Below, in pieces: positions 24,439-31,454 of a stretch of DNA of 64,000 bases. Position numbers and translations under genes: made by a program. The notes under the pieces were generated by a model that was given only the letters and a program-made list of their open reading frames with translations, made no database searches and had not been told where the DNA came from. Source of the stretch: JBHYGK01 sp051859045 (GTDB lineage Bacteria > Pseudomonadota > Gammaproteobacteria > Xanthomonadales > Xanthomonadaceae); the NCBI GenBank assembly GCA_051859045.1, contig JBHYGK010000023.1, positions 1-64,000 on the forward strand, written 5' to 3'. Position 1 is the stretch's first letter. Each line of letters starts with the position of its first letter.

Positions 24439-25437
24439 CTACTGGCACTGCCTCCAGCGCACCGGGCGCGCGGCGTCGCCGCTGCTCTCGAGCTGGAGGC
24501 GGACGAAGCGCAGCTCCTCGTAGGCGGCCAGCTGCGCGCAGGCCGCCGCGATCAGTGCGTCCTCGGCGGGGACGCGGGTGGCGATGACGAGCGTCGACTC
24601 GGTCGCCCAGGCCGCGTCCAGCACGTGCTCGAGGGTCTTCACCGCCTGCGCGGCGCGCAGCCGGCGCGCCGCGAGCGCCGCCGGGTCGCTCGGCGGCGGC
24701 TCGACGGCCGCGGGGGCCTGCGCCTGCGTGGCGGCGTCAGGGGGGGCGGCGGCCGGGGCCGGGGCCGTGGGCGCCAGCGCGGCGGCCGGGGCCGCGGCGA
24801 CGATCGGCGCGGCCGTGGTGGCCTCGGTGGCCGGCCCCGACGCGGCGACGCCGATCGCATACGTGGCCACCGTGGCGACGGCGACCAGCGCGCCGCCGAG
24901 CAGGGTGCCGCGCTTGGCCCCGGCCTCGGCCCTGTCCCGGGCGGCGGCCCGCAGCTCGGGCGGCAGCGCGGGCTGCAGTTCGCGCCACAGGCCGGCGCCG
25001 TCGATCAGCTCGATGCCGAGCTTCGGGGCGAGGGCGGCGGCCTCGGGCTCGATCGTGCCCAGGGTCGCGATGAAGCCGCCCTGCGCGCCCTGCAGGCCGA
25101 TCGCGTTGTGGAACGCGCGCACCGTCTGCTCGCCGAGCCGGTAGGCGCGCCCGTGCTTGCAGGCCAGCAGGTGGCGCTGGCCCTCGCGCTCGAGCAGCGC
25201 GTCGAAGCCGCTGTCGGCGGGGAGGCGTTCGAGGACGACTTCGCGGAAGCCGCGCTGGCCGAGCACGCTGATCAGGTGGGCGCTGACGTCGCGCCACTTC
25301 AGCGTGGCGAGGCCTTCGAGGCCGGCCAGCCGTTCGGCGCGCCGGCGGAGCAGGTCGCGCACGCCCCACCACAGGGTGGCGGCGCCGATGGCGGCCACGG
25401 CGAGCGCCGGGCCGAGGGGAGTGATGAGCGAGGACAT
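24439..25437 (-). CDS. Membrane-anchored Mrr-like restriction-endonuclease-fold protein
   Basis: 332 residues. An N-terminal membrane helix (about 10-28) is followed by a PD-(D/E)xK nuclease-like domain of Mrr/DUF2034 type: DVSAHLISVLGQRGF, D79 in DSGFDALLER, and C93-K94 in LLACKHGR, where Mrr-type enzymes often show QCK. A second helix lies at 178-198, then an Ala/Pro-rich linker (200-250) and a C-terminal helical domain (260-332). The nuclease core is probably cytoplasmic. Its gene is convergent with the acyl reductase gene, 10 bases apart. The cellular role is unknown; substrate and activity are not proven by the motifs. Confidence 0.75.
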   Translation of the reverse strand: MSSLITPLGPALAVAAIGAATLWWGVRDLLRRRAERLAGLEGLATLKWRDVSAHLISVLGQRGFREVVLERLPADSGFDALLEREGQRHLLACKHGRAYRLGEQTVRAFHNAIGLQGAQGGFIATLGTIEPEAAALAPKLGIELIDGAGLWRELQPALPPELRAAARDRAEAGAKRGTLLGGALVAVATVATYAIGVAASGPATEATTAAPIVAAAPAAALAPTAPAPAAAPPDAATQAQAPAAVEPPPSDPAALAARRLRAAQAVKTLEHVLDAAWATESTLVIATRVPAEDALIAAACAQLAAYEELRFVRLQLESSGDAARPVRWRQCQ

Positions 25438-25511
25438 GCCGTCTTCCTTGGCGTAGAAGCGCACGGGGCGCAGCCGGGGGGAAACGGAGTATGCGTTCGC
25501 CCCGGGCCAGC

Positions 25512-25545
25512 CAAAAGAAAACGGCGCCCCACTCTGGGACGCCGT
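25512..25545 (-). terminator. Rho-independent terminator of the phasin gene
   Basis: On the minus strand ACGGCGTCCC pairs with GGGGCGCCGT (one mismatch) around loop AGAGT and is followed by TTTTCTTTT. It lies 100 bases after the phasin stop and upstream of the nuclease-like gene on the same strand. Confidence 0.82.
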
Positions 25546-25646
25546 CTGCTCTGAAGAAAGGACCCGCCAGCCAGGAGGTGCAAGGGGAGGGGGCTGCGCG
25601 CTCCGACGGGGACTGGCGGGTTGAAGCGGTGGGATCGGGCCCTGGA

Positions 25647-26297
25647 TCAGCCCTCGGCGCCCGGGGTGACCGGGGTCGGGACGGCCGGGACGCGGCGGGC
25701 GGCCGGCTTGCGGGCGGCGGGCTTGGCGGCCTTCTTCGGGGCCGGCTTGGCCGCCTTCTTCGGGGCCGGCTTGGCGGCGGCCTTGGCCGGCTTCGCGGCC
25801 TTCGGGGCCTTCGCGGCGGGGGCCTTGGCGGCCGGGGCGCGGTTGATCTTGCGCAGTTCGGCGACCAGCTGCTCGACGCGCTGGCTCAGCGCGGCCAGCT
25901 CGTCGCGGGTCGGCACGCCGAGGCGGGTGAGGGCGCGCTGCACGCGGTCCTCGAAGACCTTCTCGAGGCGGTCCCAGGTGTCGGCGGCGCGCTCGCGCAC
26001 CTGGCCGACGCGCTCCTCGACGACGTCGCGGACGGCCTCGACGCGGTGGCCGGCGAGCTTGCGGGTGCTCTGCTCGAGCAGGCCGCCTTCCTTGACCAGG
26101 CCCTCGAAGAGCTTGGTGCCCTCGAGCTGCGCGCGGCCGAAGGCGCCCATGCCGGCCAGCCAGATCTGCTGGGCGGACTCGACGATGGACTTCTGCAGGG
26201 CCTCGGCGGCGGCGACCTTGGAGGTGCCGGACTTGGCGGACTTGGCGGAGGTCGCGGTGCGCTTGGCGCGCGACGCGGAGGACTTGAGCTTGGCCAT
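25647..26297 (-). CDS. Phasin family (PHA granule-associated) protein
   Basis: 216 residues. Short basic N-terminus, then the phasin core: SAQQIWLAGMGAFGRAQLEG (about 41-60), FEGLVKEGGLLEQ, a long amphipathic coil (75-150) with VEERVGQVRERAADTWDRLE, and DELAALSQRVEQLVAELRK. The tail (155-205) is a Lys/Ala/Pro repeat AAKPAPKK that resembles the DNA-binding tails of PhaF-type phasins. It coats polyester or lipid granules and may tether them to the nucleoid. The patatin gene is 82 bases upstream on the same strand. No PHA synthase is in the window. Confidence 0.9.
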   Translation of the reverse strand: MAKLKSSASRAKRTATSAKSAKSGTSKVAAAEALQKSIVESAQQIWLAGMGAFGRAQLEGTKLFEGLVKEGGLLEQSTRKLAGHRVEAVRDVVEERVGQVRERAADTWDRLEKVFEDRVQRALTRLGVPTRDELAALSQRVEQLVAELRKINRAPAAKAPAAKAPKAAKPAKAAAKPAPKKAAKPAPKKAAKPAARKPAARRVPAVPTPVTPGAEG

Positions 26298-26362
26298 CGA
26301 GGTGTCCTATCGGTGGGCCCGCGGCGTGTGCGGGCATGGGCGCAGGATCGAGGCACTCGCTA

Positions 26363-26376
26363 GAGCAATCACACCA
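26363..26376 (-). promoter_or_regulatory. Second copy of the 14-bp phasin-upstream motif
   Basis: TGGTGTGATTGCTC read on the minus strand, in the 82-base gap between patatin and phasin genes, 65 bases before the phasin ATG. It differs by one base from the copy at 20724-20737. Its presence suggests the phasin has its own regulated start. Confidence 0.45.
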
Positions 26377-26379
26377 TCG

Positions 26380-27645
26380 CTAGCGGAGGCCTCGCGTGGA
26401 CCGGCGGCGGCGCGCGTGGCGCTGCCGCTGGTGGATGAGCGCCTGGACCTCGTCGAGCGCACGCGCGAGCGTGGCCGTGGTCTCGGTGCGCCGGGGAAGG
26501 CCCAGGCCGCCGAGCAGGCTCGGCGCGGGATCGTCGAGCACGTCGGCGCGCAGCGCGAGGCCGTGCCGGGCGAGGATCGGCGCCAGTTCGTCGCGGCGGC
26601 GCCCGAGGTCGGCGAGGGTCTCGCGGTAGGCGTGCTCGCAGACGCGATGGCGCGCGTCGAAGCTGAAGGCGTTGGTGAAGAACATCTCGCCGTCGTCGGC
26701 GTTCGGGGTCAGCACGATCTGGTCGGTGGCGGGGTAGTTCTGCGCGTACTTCGCCAGGCCGACCTCCATCCGCGAGCTCAGCAGCGTGCGGAAGGTCTGC
26801 GACAGCACCACCGGCAGGCCGCCCTCGGCGAGGCGGTCCATGCCGTCGGCGCGCTTGCGCGCGCGGCTGGCGTCGAAGGGCACCATCGGGTTGATCCCGA
26901 TCAGCAGGTCGATGCCGTGGTCGAGCACCACGGAGGCGTGCATCGTGCGGCGCAGCGCGCCGTCGACGAAGTGCCGGCCGCGGATGTCGACCGGCGGGTA
27001 GAGGCCGGGCAGGGCCGCGGAGGCCTGCACCGCGCGCGAGATCGGCACGTCCATCCAGTCGCCGGCGCCGAAGCGCACCGCCTCGCCGGTGTCGAGGTCG
27101 ACCGCGACCACGTACAGCGGGCGGTCGAGGGTACGGAAGTCGTTGCTGCGGCCGTGCTTGCCGAAGGTCCGGCGGAGGAAGCGCTCGACCTCCTCGTTGT
27201 TGAACAGGCCATTGGGCACCAGGCCGCCGAAGCGGCCGATGATGTCGGAGAGCCGCGAGCTCGTGGGGTCGAGCAGCAGGTCGCGCCACCACTCCATCGC
27301 GATGCGCGGCAGCGAGGACGCGCGCTTGGCGTACTCGACGAAGGCCGGCCGCAGGAAGGCCTCCGGACGGAAGGCGTCGTCGGCCTCGCCGGTGATGAAG
27401 ATCCGGCACATCTCGTCGGTGGGGATGCGGTTGGCCAGGCCGGCGGCCAGGAAGGCGCCCGAGCTCACGCCGACATAGACGTCGAGCCGGTCCATCGCGG
27501 TGCCCTCGATCGCCGCGTCGAGCGCGCGCAGGGCGCCGAGCTCGTACATGCTGCCGATCGGGCCGCCGCCGGCGATGGCGAGGCCGACGCGCCCGGAGCT
27601 GGGGGGCGCCTTGCGGGCGGAATGGAGGACGAGCATGGGGGACAT
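26380..27645 (-). CDS. Patatin-like phospholipase/esterase
   Basis: 421 residues. The patatin fold motifs are all present: oxyanion loop AGGGPIGS (25-32), nucleophile elbow GVSSG with S61, and the catalytic dyad Asp D227 in FVDGALR. No signal peptide is visible, so it acts inside the cell, probably on phospholipids, neutral lipids or storage polyester. The C-terminus (about 395-421) is very basic (RQRHARRRRSTRGLR). ATG 27645 is chosen; a second ATG three codons on is equally possible. The phasin gene follows on the same strand, which favours a role at lipid inclusions, but that is inferred from position. Confidence 0.87.
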   Translation of the reverse strand: MSPMLVLHSARKAPPSSGRVGLAIAGGGPIGSMYELGALRALDAAIEGTAMDRLDVYVGVSSGAFLAAGLANRIPTDEMCRIFITGEADDAFRPEAFLRPAFVEYAKRASSLPRIAMEWWRDLLLDPTSSRLSDIIGRFGGLVPNGLFNNEEVERFLRRTFGKHGRSNDFRTLDRPLYVVAVDLDTGEAVRFGAGDWMDVPISRAVQASAALPGLYPPVDIRGRHFVDGALRRTMHASVVLDHGIDLLIGINPMVPFDASRARKRADGMDRLAEGGLPVVLSQTFRTLLSSRMEVGLAKYAQNYPATDQIVLTPNADDGEMFFTNAFSFDARHRVCEHAYRETLADLGRRRDELAPILARHGLALRADVLDDPAPSLLGGLGLPRRTETTATLARALDEVQALIHQRQRHARRRRSTRGLR

Positions 27646-27760
27646 CCGGACGGTAACGCCGCGAGCGTAGCCCCGCCGCGGAGCCACCCGCAAGGCGCGG
27701 GGCCGCGCCGTGGCAAGATGCGCGGCGCGGCCGCCCGCCGCCTCCGCCCGCGATGTCGCC

Positions 27761-28528
27761 ATGAGCAGCCCCCTCCAGCGCGCCCGCCACCACCTCCAGC
27801 TCGCGCTGGATGCCCACCAGCGCGTCCACGATCCGGTCCGCGAGCCGCGCAACGGCCTCGCCTGGCTCGGTCCGCTGCGCGCCTGGCAGGCGGCCCGGCT
27901 GCGCGCCAGCTTCGCCCACCTGCTGGCCGATCCCCGCTCGCGGCCGGCGGCGACGTTCTTCCTCGAGGACCTCTACGACGACCGTGACTTCAGCCAGCGC
28001 GACCGCGACATGGCCAAGGTCGCGCCGCTGATGGCGCGGCTGCTGCCGGCGCACCTCGTGCAGGCGCTGGCCGGGGCGATCTCGCTGGGCGCGATCAGCC
28101 ACGCCTTCGACCTGCGGATGGCGGCGGCGCTGGCGTCGCGCTGGCCGCGGGCCGGGACACTGGACGTCGAGGCCTACGCGTGGGCCTACCGCGAGGCGGG
28201 CCATCCGCGGGCGCGGGCGCGTCAGATCGCGCTGGTCACGGGCGTCGGCGGGACGCTCGCCGCGGCGGTGCGGATGGTCGGCGTGGAGAAGCTGCTGCGC
28301 GCCTCGCGCCTGCCGGCGCGGCTGGCCGGCGTGGCGGCCCTGCAGCAGTTCCTGGAGCGCGGCTTCCGCGCGTTCGGCCAGCTGCCCGACCACGCGGCCT
28401 TCCTCGAGGACATCGCGCGGCGCGAGACGCGGGTGTCGCGGCGCCTGTTCGCCGGCGACCCCGATCCGTTCGGCGCGCCGCCCGCGGCGGGCGGCGCCGC
28501 GGCTCAGCCGAACTCGCGCTCGAGGTAG
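27761..28528 (+). CDS. Conserved hypothetical protein (FFLEDLY..RDF family)
   Basis: 255 residues, cytosolic, mostly helical. The conserved-looking core is ATFFLEDLYDDRDFSQRDRDM (about 66-86) followed by MARLLPAHLVQALAGAISL. A late segment QFLERGFRAFGQLPDHAAFLED also looks conserved. I recognise it as a family of unknown function common in Pseudomonas and Xanthomonadaceae, but I cannot name a domain. The divergent patatin gene starts 115 bases upstream. The 3' end overlaps the PHA-system gene tail-to-tail by 25 bases. Confidence 0.75.
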   Translation: MSSPLQRARHHLQLALDAHQRVHDPVREPRNGLAWLGPLRAWQAARLRASFAHLLADPRSRPAATFFLEDLYDDRDFSQRDRDMAKVAPLMARLLPAHLVQALAGAISLGAISHAFDLRMAAALASRWPRAGTLDVEAYAWAYREAGHPRARARQIALVTGVGGTLAAAVRMVGVEKLLRASRLPARLAGVAALQQFLERGFRAFGQLPDHAAFLEDIARRETRVSRRLFAGDPDPFGAPPAAGGAAAQPNSRSR

Positions 28529-28779
28529 CGTTCGACCTCCTGCTGGATCGGGCCCTTGAGCGCCGAGAGCAGGAAACCGAGCTGGGCGGTGACCTGGACC
28601 TGGTCGCGCTCGACGGCGATCTCGCCGTCGACGCCGCTGCGGCTGAAGCGCAGCACGTTGCCGGCCCAGGCCCACTCCACGTCGAAGCGCTCGGCGAGCT
28701 TCTCGGCGACGTGCTCGACGCGGGCGCGGGCGTCCGCGAGGGACAGGGCGTGGGCGCGGGACAGTTCGATGCGGGACAT
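28504..28779 (-). CDS. Polyhydroxyalkanoic acid system family protein
   Basis: 91 residues, matching the small PHA_gran_rgn family (TIGR02610 type). It starts MSRIELSRAHALSLADAR and continues with VEHVAEKLAERFDVEWAW, then LRFSRSGVDGEIAVERDQ, and closes with GPIQQEVERYLEREFG. Members are found next to PHA genes and at granules; biochemical role is not known. AGGAG precedes the ATG. It overlaps the convergent hypothetical gene at the 3' end by 25 bases, an arrangement that would make any transcripts complementary there. Confidence 0.87.
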   Translation of the reverse strand: MSRIELSRAHALSLADARARVEHVAEKLAERFDVEWAWAGNVLRFSRSGVDGEIAVERDQVQVTAQLGFLLSALKGPIQQEVERYLEREFG

Positions 28780-28887
28780 GGCGGCTCCTGGCGGGTGGCG
28801 CATTCTGCGCCGGTCGCGCCGCCCCGGCCAAGCCCGCGCGGCGGGCCCGGCCCGGCGGCCCCGGCCGCGTGCCGCGGCGCGCGTGCG

Positions 28888-28896
28888 TGCTAGATT
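28888..28896 (+). promoter_or_regulatory. Possible extended -10 promoter of the FHA gene
   Basis: TGCTAGATT, an extended -10 pattern (TGnTAnnnT), 26 bases before the FHA start codon; no convincing -35. GAGGAAG serves as ribosome-binding site. Confidence 0.4.
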
Positions 28897-28921
28897 CGCG
28901 CCCTCCCCGAGGAAGACCCGG

Positions 28922-29731
28922 ATGCGGCTGACGTTCCCCCATCGCGAACACGCGGACATCGCCCTGGACGGCGGCGAGTGGCGGCTGGGCGGCGCCGGCG
29001 CCGAGGTCGTGCTGCCGGGCGTGCCCGCGGGCGTGGAGCTCGCGCGCATCCGCGTGGACCGCCGCGGCGCCTGGCTGGGGATCGCCCCGGAGGCCCCCGC
29101 CGCCCACCTCAACGCCCGCCCGGTGCGCAGCGCCGCGCTGCTGCGCGCCGGCGACACGCTGTGCGTCGAGGGCGTGCAGATGGCGCTGTGCGCCGAGGCG
29201 ATCGACGCCGACGCGCGCCGCATCCCCGCGCGGCCGCCGGCGCCGGTCGACGAGCCCGGCCGCGCGCACGCCGCGCGGGTGCTGCTGCGCGCGGTCTCCG
29301 GCCCGCAGTTCGGGCGCGCGTTCCCGCTGTTCTCGCCGCTGCTGGTGGGGCGCTGGGTCGGGGCCGACCTGCGCATCGACGATCCCTCCATCGCCGAGCG
29401 CCACGCCCAGGTCGAGCTGCACGGCGACAAGGTGGTGCTGCGCGACCTCGGCGGCGAAGGCAGCTGGCTCAACGGCCGCCGCGTCAAGGACGCCATCCTC
29501 GCCCCGGGCGACCAGCTGGTGTTCGAGCAGCAGCGTTTCGTGCTCGAGGCGCCCGGGCTGCACGGCCGGGTCGAGCCGCGCGCGCAGGCGGTGGCGTTCG
29601 CCCCGCTGCCGGCCGATGCCGCGCCGCCGGCGCCCGGTGCGCGCGGGCGGACGGTGGGCTGGCTGATCGCGTCGGCGCTGGCGATCGCCTTGGTGATCGC
29701 CGGCCTGCTGGTCTACGCGCCGCCGGGCTGA
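28922..29731 (+). CDS. FHA-domain membrane protein
   Basis: 269 residues. A typical FHA domain, which binds phosphothreonine peptides, spans about 130-210: LLVGRWVGADLRIDD, SIAERHAQVELHGDKV and GSWLNGRRV carry the conserved Gly-Arg, Ser-x2-x-His and Asn-Gly positions. The first 90 residues look like a second, degenerate FHA repeat (AHLNARPV, then LLRAGDTLCVEG). One membrane helix (about 247-265) sits at the extreme C-terminus, so the domains face the cytoplasm as a tail-anchored protein. No Ser/Thr kinase gene is nearby. The 3' end overlaps msrQ (opposite strand) by 19 bases. Confidence 0.85.
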   Translation: MRLTFPHREHADIALDGGEWRLGGAGAEVVLPGVPAGVELARIRVDRRGAWLGIAPEAPAAHLNARPVRSAALLRAGDTLCVEGVQMALCAEAIDADARRIPARPPAPVDEPGRAHAARVLLRAVSGPQFGRAFPLFSPLLVGRWVGADLRIDDPSIAERHAQVELHGDKVVLRDLGGEGSWLNGRRVKDAILAPGDQLVFEQQRFVLEAPGLHGRVEPRAQAVAFAPLPADAAPPAPGARGRTVGWLIASALAIALVIAGLLVYAPPG

Positions 29732-30369
29732 GGCGCGCGGGCGGCGTCGCGGCGGCGGGCGCGCCAGCGCCACGCGAGGCGCAGGCCCAGCAGCACGGCT
29801 ACCGCCGCGGCCCAGGCCAGCGGCTCGCGCAGGTCGGCCTTGACCAGCCAGGCGTAATGCACCACCGCGAGCACGCCCACCGCGTAGACCAGCCGGTGCA
29901 GCAGGCCCCAGCGGCGGCCGAGGCGGCGCATCGCCCCCCGCGTGGACGTGGCCGCCAGCGGCAGCAGCAGCAGCCAGGCGGTCGCGCCCACCGTGAGGTA
30001 GGGCCGCTCGAGGATCTCGGCCCCGACCTGGCCCCAGTCCATGCGCAGGTCCAGCACGACCCAGGTGGCGAAGTGCAGGGTCGCGAACGCGAACGCCCAC
30101 AGCCCGAGCATCCGCCGCAGCCGCAGCGGCCAGGCCCAGCCCGCGAGCCGGCGCAGGGGCGTCATCGCCAGCCCGGCGACGAGGAAGTGCAGGGCCCATT
30201 CGCCGGTGAAGTGTGTGATCGCATCGACCGGATCCACGCCGAGGCCCGTCTCGGCCTCGCCGCGCAGCAGCCGAGCCACCTGCCACGCCAGCCACGCCAG
30301 CGGCAGCGCGGCGATGGCGTGCGCGGCCAGCGGCCACGCGCGGGCGAGGCGCGTGGGGCTCAGTACCAC
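29713..30369 (-). CDS. msrQ: Heme-binding membrane subunit MsrQ (YedZ)
   Basis: Passes quinone-derived electrons to MsrP for repair of oxidised methionine in periplasmic proteins; 218 residues with six membrane helices of the ferric-reductase-like fold. Heme-ligand histidines are in HFTGEWALHFLVAG, FATLHFATWV and LLHRLVYAVGVLAVVHYAW. The GTG start at 30369 overlaps the 3' end of msrP by 10 bases. Tail overlap with the FHA gene is 19 bases. Confidence 0.93.
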   Translation of the reverse strand: MVLSPTRLARAWPLAAHAIAALPLAWLAWQVARLLRGEAETGLGVDPVDAITHFTGEWALHFLVAGLAMTPLRRLAGWAWPLRLRRMLGLWAFAFATLHFATWVVLDLRMDWGQVGAEILERPYLTVGATAWLLLLPLAATSTRGAMRRLGRRWGLLHRLVYAVGVLAVVHYAWLVKADLREPLAWAAAVAVLLGLRLAWRWRARRRDAARAPQPGGA

Positions 30370-31334
30370 CGCGCGAGGTCCATGCCCGCGTACATCGCGG
30401 CGACCTGCTCGGCATAGCCGTTGAAGGGCAGGGTGGGGATGCGCTCGGCGAACAGCAGGTTGGCCCCGCCGGCGATGCGCCGCTCGCTGGCCTGGCTCCA
30501 GCGCGGGTGGTCGACCGCCGGGTTGACGTTCGCGAAGAAGCCGTACTCCGAGGGCTGCAGCTCGTTCCAGCTGGTCGGCGGCATGGTCTCGGTGAAGGTG
30601 ATCGCGACGATCGACTTGATGCTCTTGAAGCCGTACTTCCACGGCACCACCAGCCGCAGCGGCGCGCCGTTCTGCGGCGGCAGGTCGCGGCCGTACATGC
30701 CGGTGGCCAGCAGGGCCAGCGGGTGCATCGCCTCGTCCATCCGCAGGCCCTCGCGGTAGGGCCAGTCGATGCTCGGCCAGCGCACGCCCGGCATGGTCTC
30801 CGGGTCGGCGAGGGTCTCGAACGCCACGTACTTCGCCTTCGCGGTGGGGCGGAAGCGCGCCAGCACGTCGCCCAGCTGCACCCCGCGCCACGGGATCACC
30901 ATCGACCAGCCCTCGACGCAGCGCAGCCGGTAGATGCGTTCGTGGACCTCGATCCCGGCCAGCAGGTCGGCCAGCGCGACCTCGCCGGTCACCTCGGCCT
31001 CGCCGCCGACGCGCACGCTCCACGGCGAGGTCCGCAGGGTGTGGGCGTAGCGCGCGGGGTCGGCCTTGGAGGTGCCGAACTCGTAGAAGTTGTTGTAGCC
31101 GGAGGCCTGCTCGAACGAGCTCTGCGCCTCGGTGGTGGTGAAACCGCGCGGGTCCGGGGGCATCGGCGGCAGCACCGGGGCGGGCGGCGGCTCGGCATCG
31201 CCGCAGCCGGCCACCAGCGCCAGCGGGGCGGCCAGCCCGGCCCCCATGAGCCGGCGCCGGGCGCGGTAGACGGCCTCCGGCGTGACCTCGTCGGGGCGCG
31301 GGGCGCTCGGGTCGTGGTAGGGCGTGCGCGGCAT
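30360..31334 (-). CDS. msrP: Periplasmic methionine sulfoxide reductase catalytic subunit MsrP
   Basis: Molybdopterin enzyme of the sulfite-oxidase fold that reduces methionine sulfoxide in the periplasm; 324 residues. A twin-arginine stretch RARRRLMGAG (24-33) leads a hydrophobic segment. Unusually the segment ends with VAGC (Cys 44), a lipobox-like end. The molybdenum-ligand Cys is C139 in YRLRCVEGWSM. Further family blocks are FYEFGTSKADP, GVRWPSIDWPYREGL, WKYGFKSIKSI and a closing NPAVDHPRWSQASER. It is cotranscribed with msrQ. A lipoprotein form would be a variation on the soluble E. coli enzyme. Confidence 0.94.
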   Translation of the reverse strand: MPRTPYHDPSAPRPDEVTPEAVYRARRRLMGAGLAAPLALVAGCGDAEPPPAPVLPPMPPDPRGFTTTEAQSSFEQASGYNNFYEFGTSKADPARYAHTLRTSPWSVRVGGEAEVTGEVALADLLAGIEVHERIYRLRCVEGWSMVIPWRGVQLGDVLARFRPTAKAKYVAFETLADPETMPGVRWPSIDWPYREGLRMDEAMHPLALLATGMYGRDLPPQNGAPLRLVVPWKYGFKSIKSIVAITFTETMPPTSWNELQPSEYGFFANVNPAVDHPRWSQASERRIAGGANLLFAERIPTLPFNGYAEQVAAMYAGMDLARWY

Positions 31335-31454
31335 GGTCGGCTCCGGGGCGGGCCTCAAGGCCCGGCCCATTGTGCCGATACCTCGTGCACGATGCGTGGT
31401 GGCGCGCCGGGGCGACGGCCCCGTCCCACCCGCCGGCGACGCCAAGGGGGCGCG

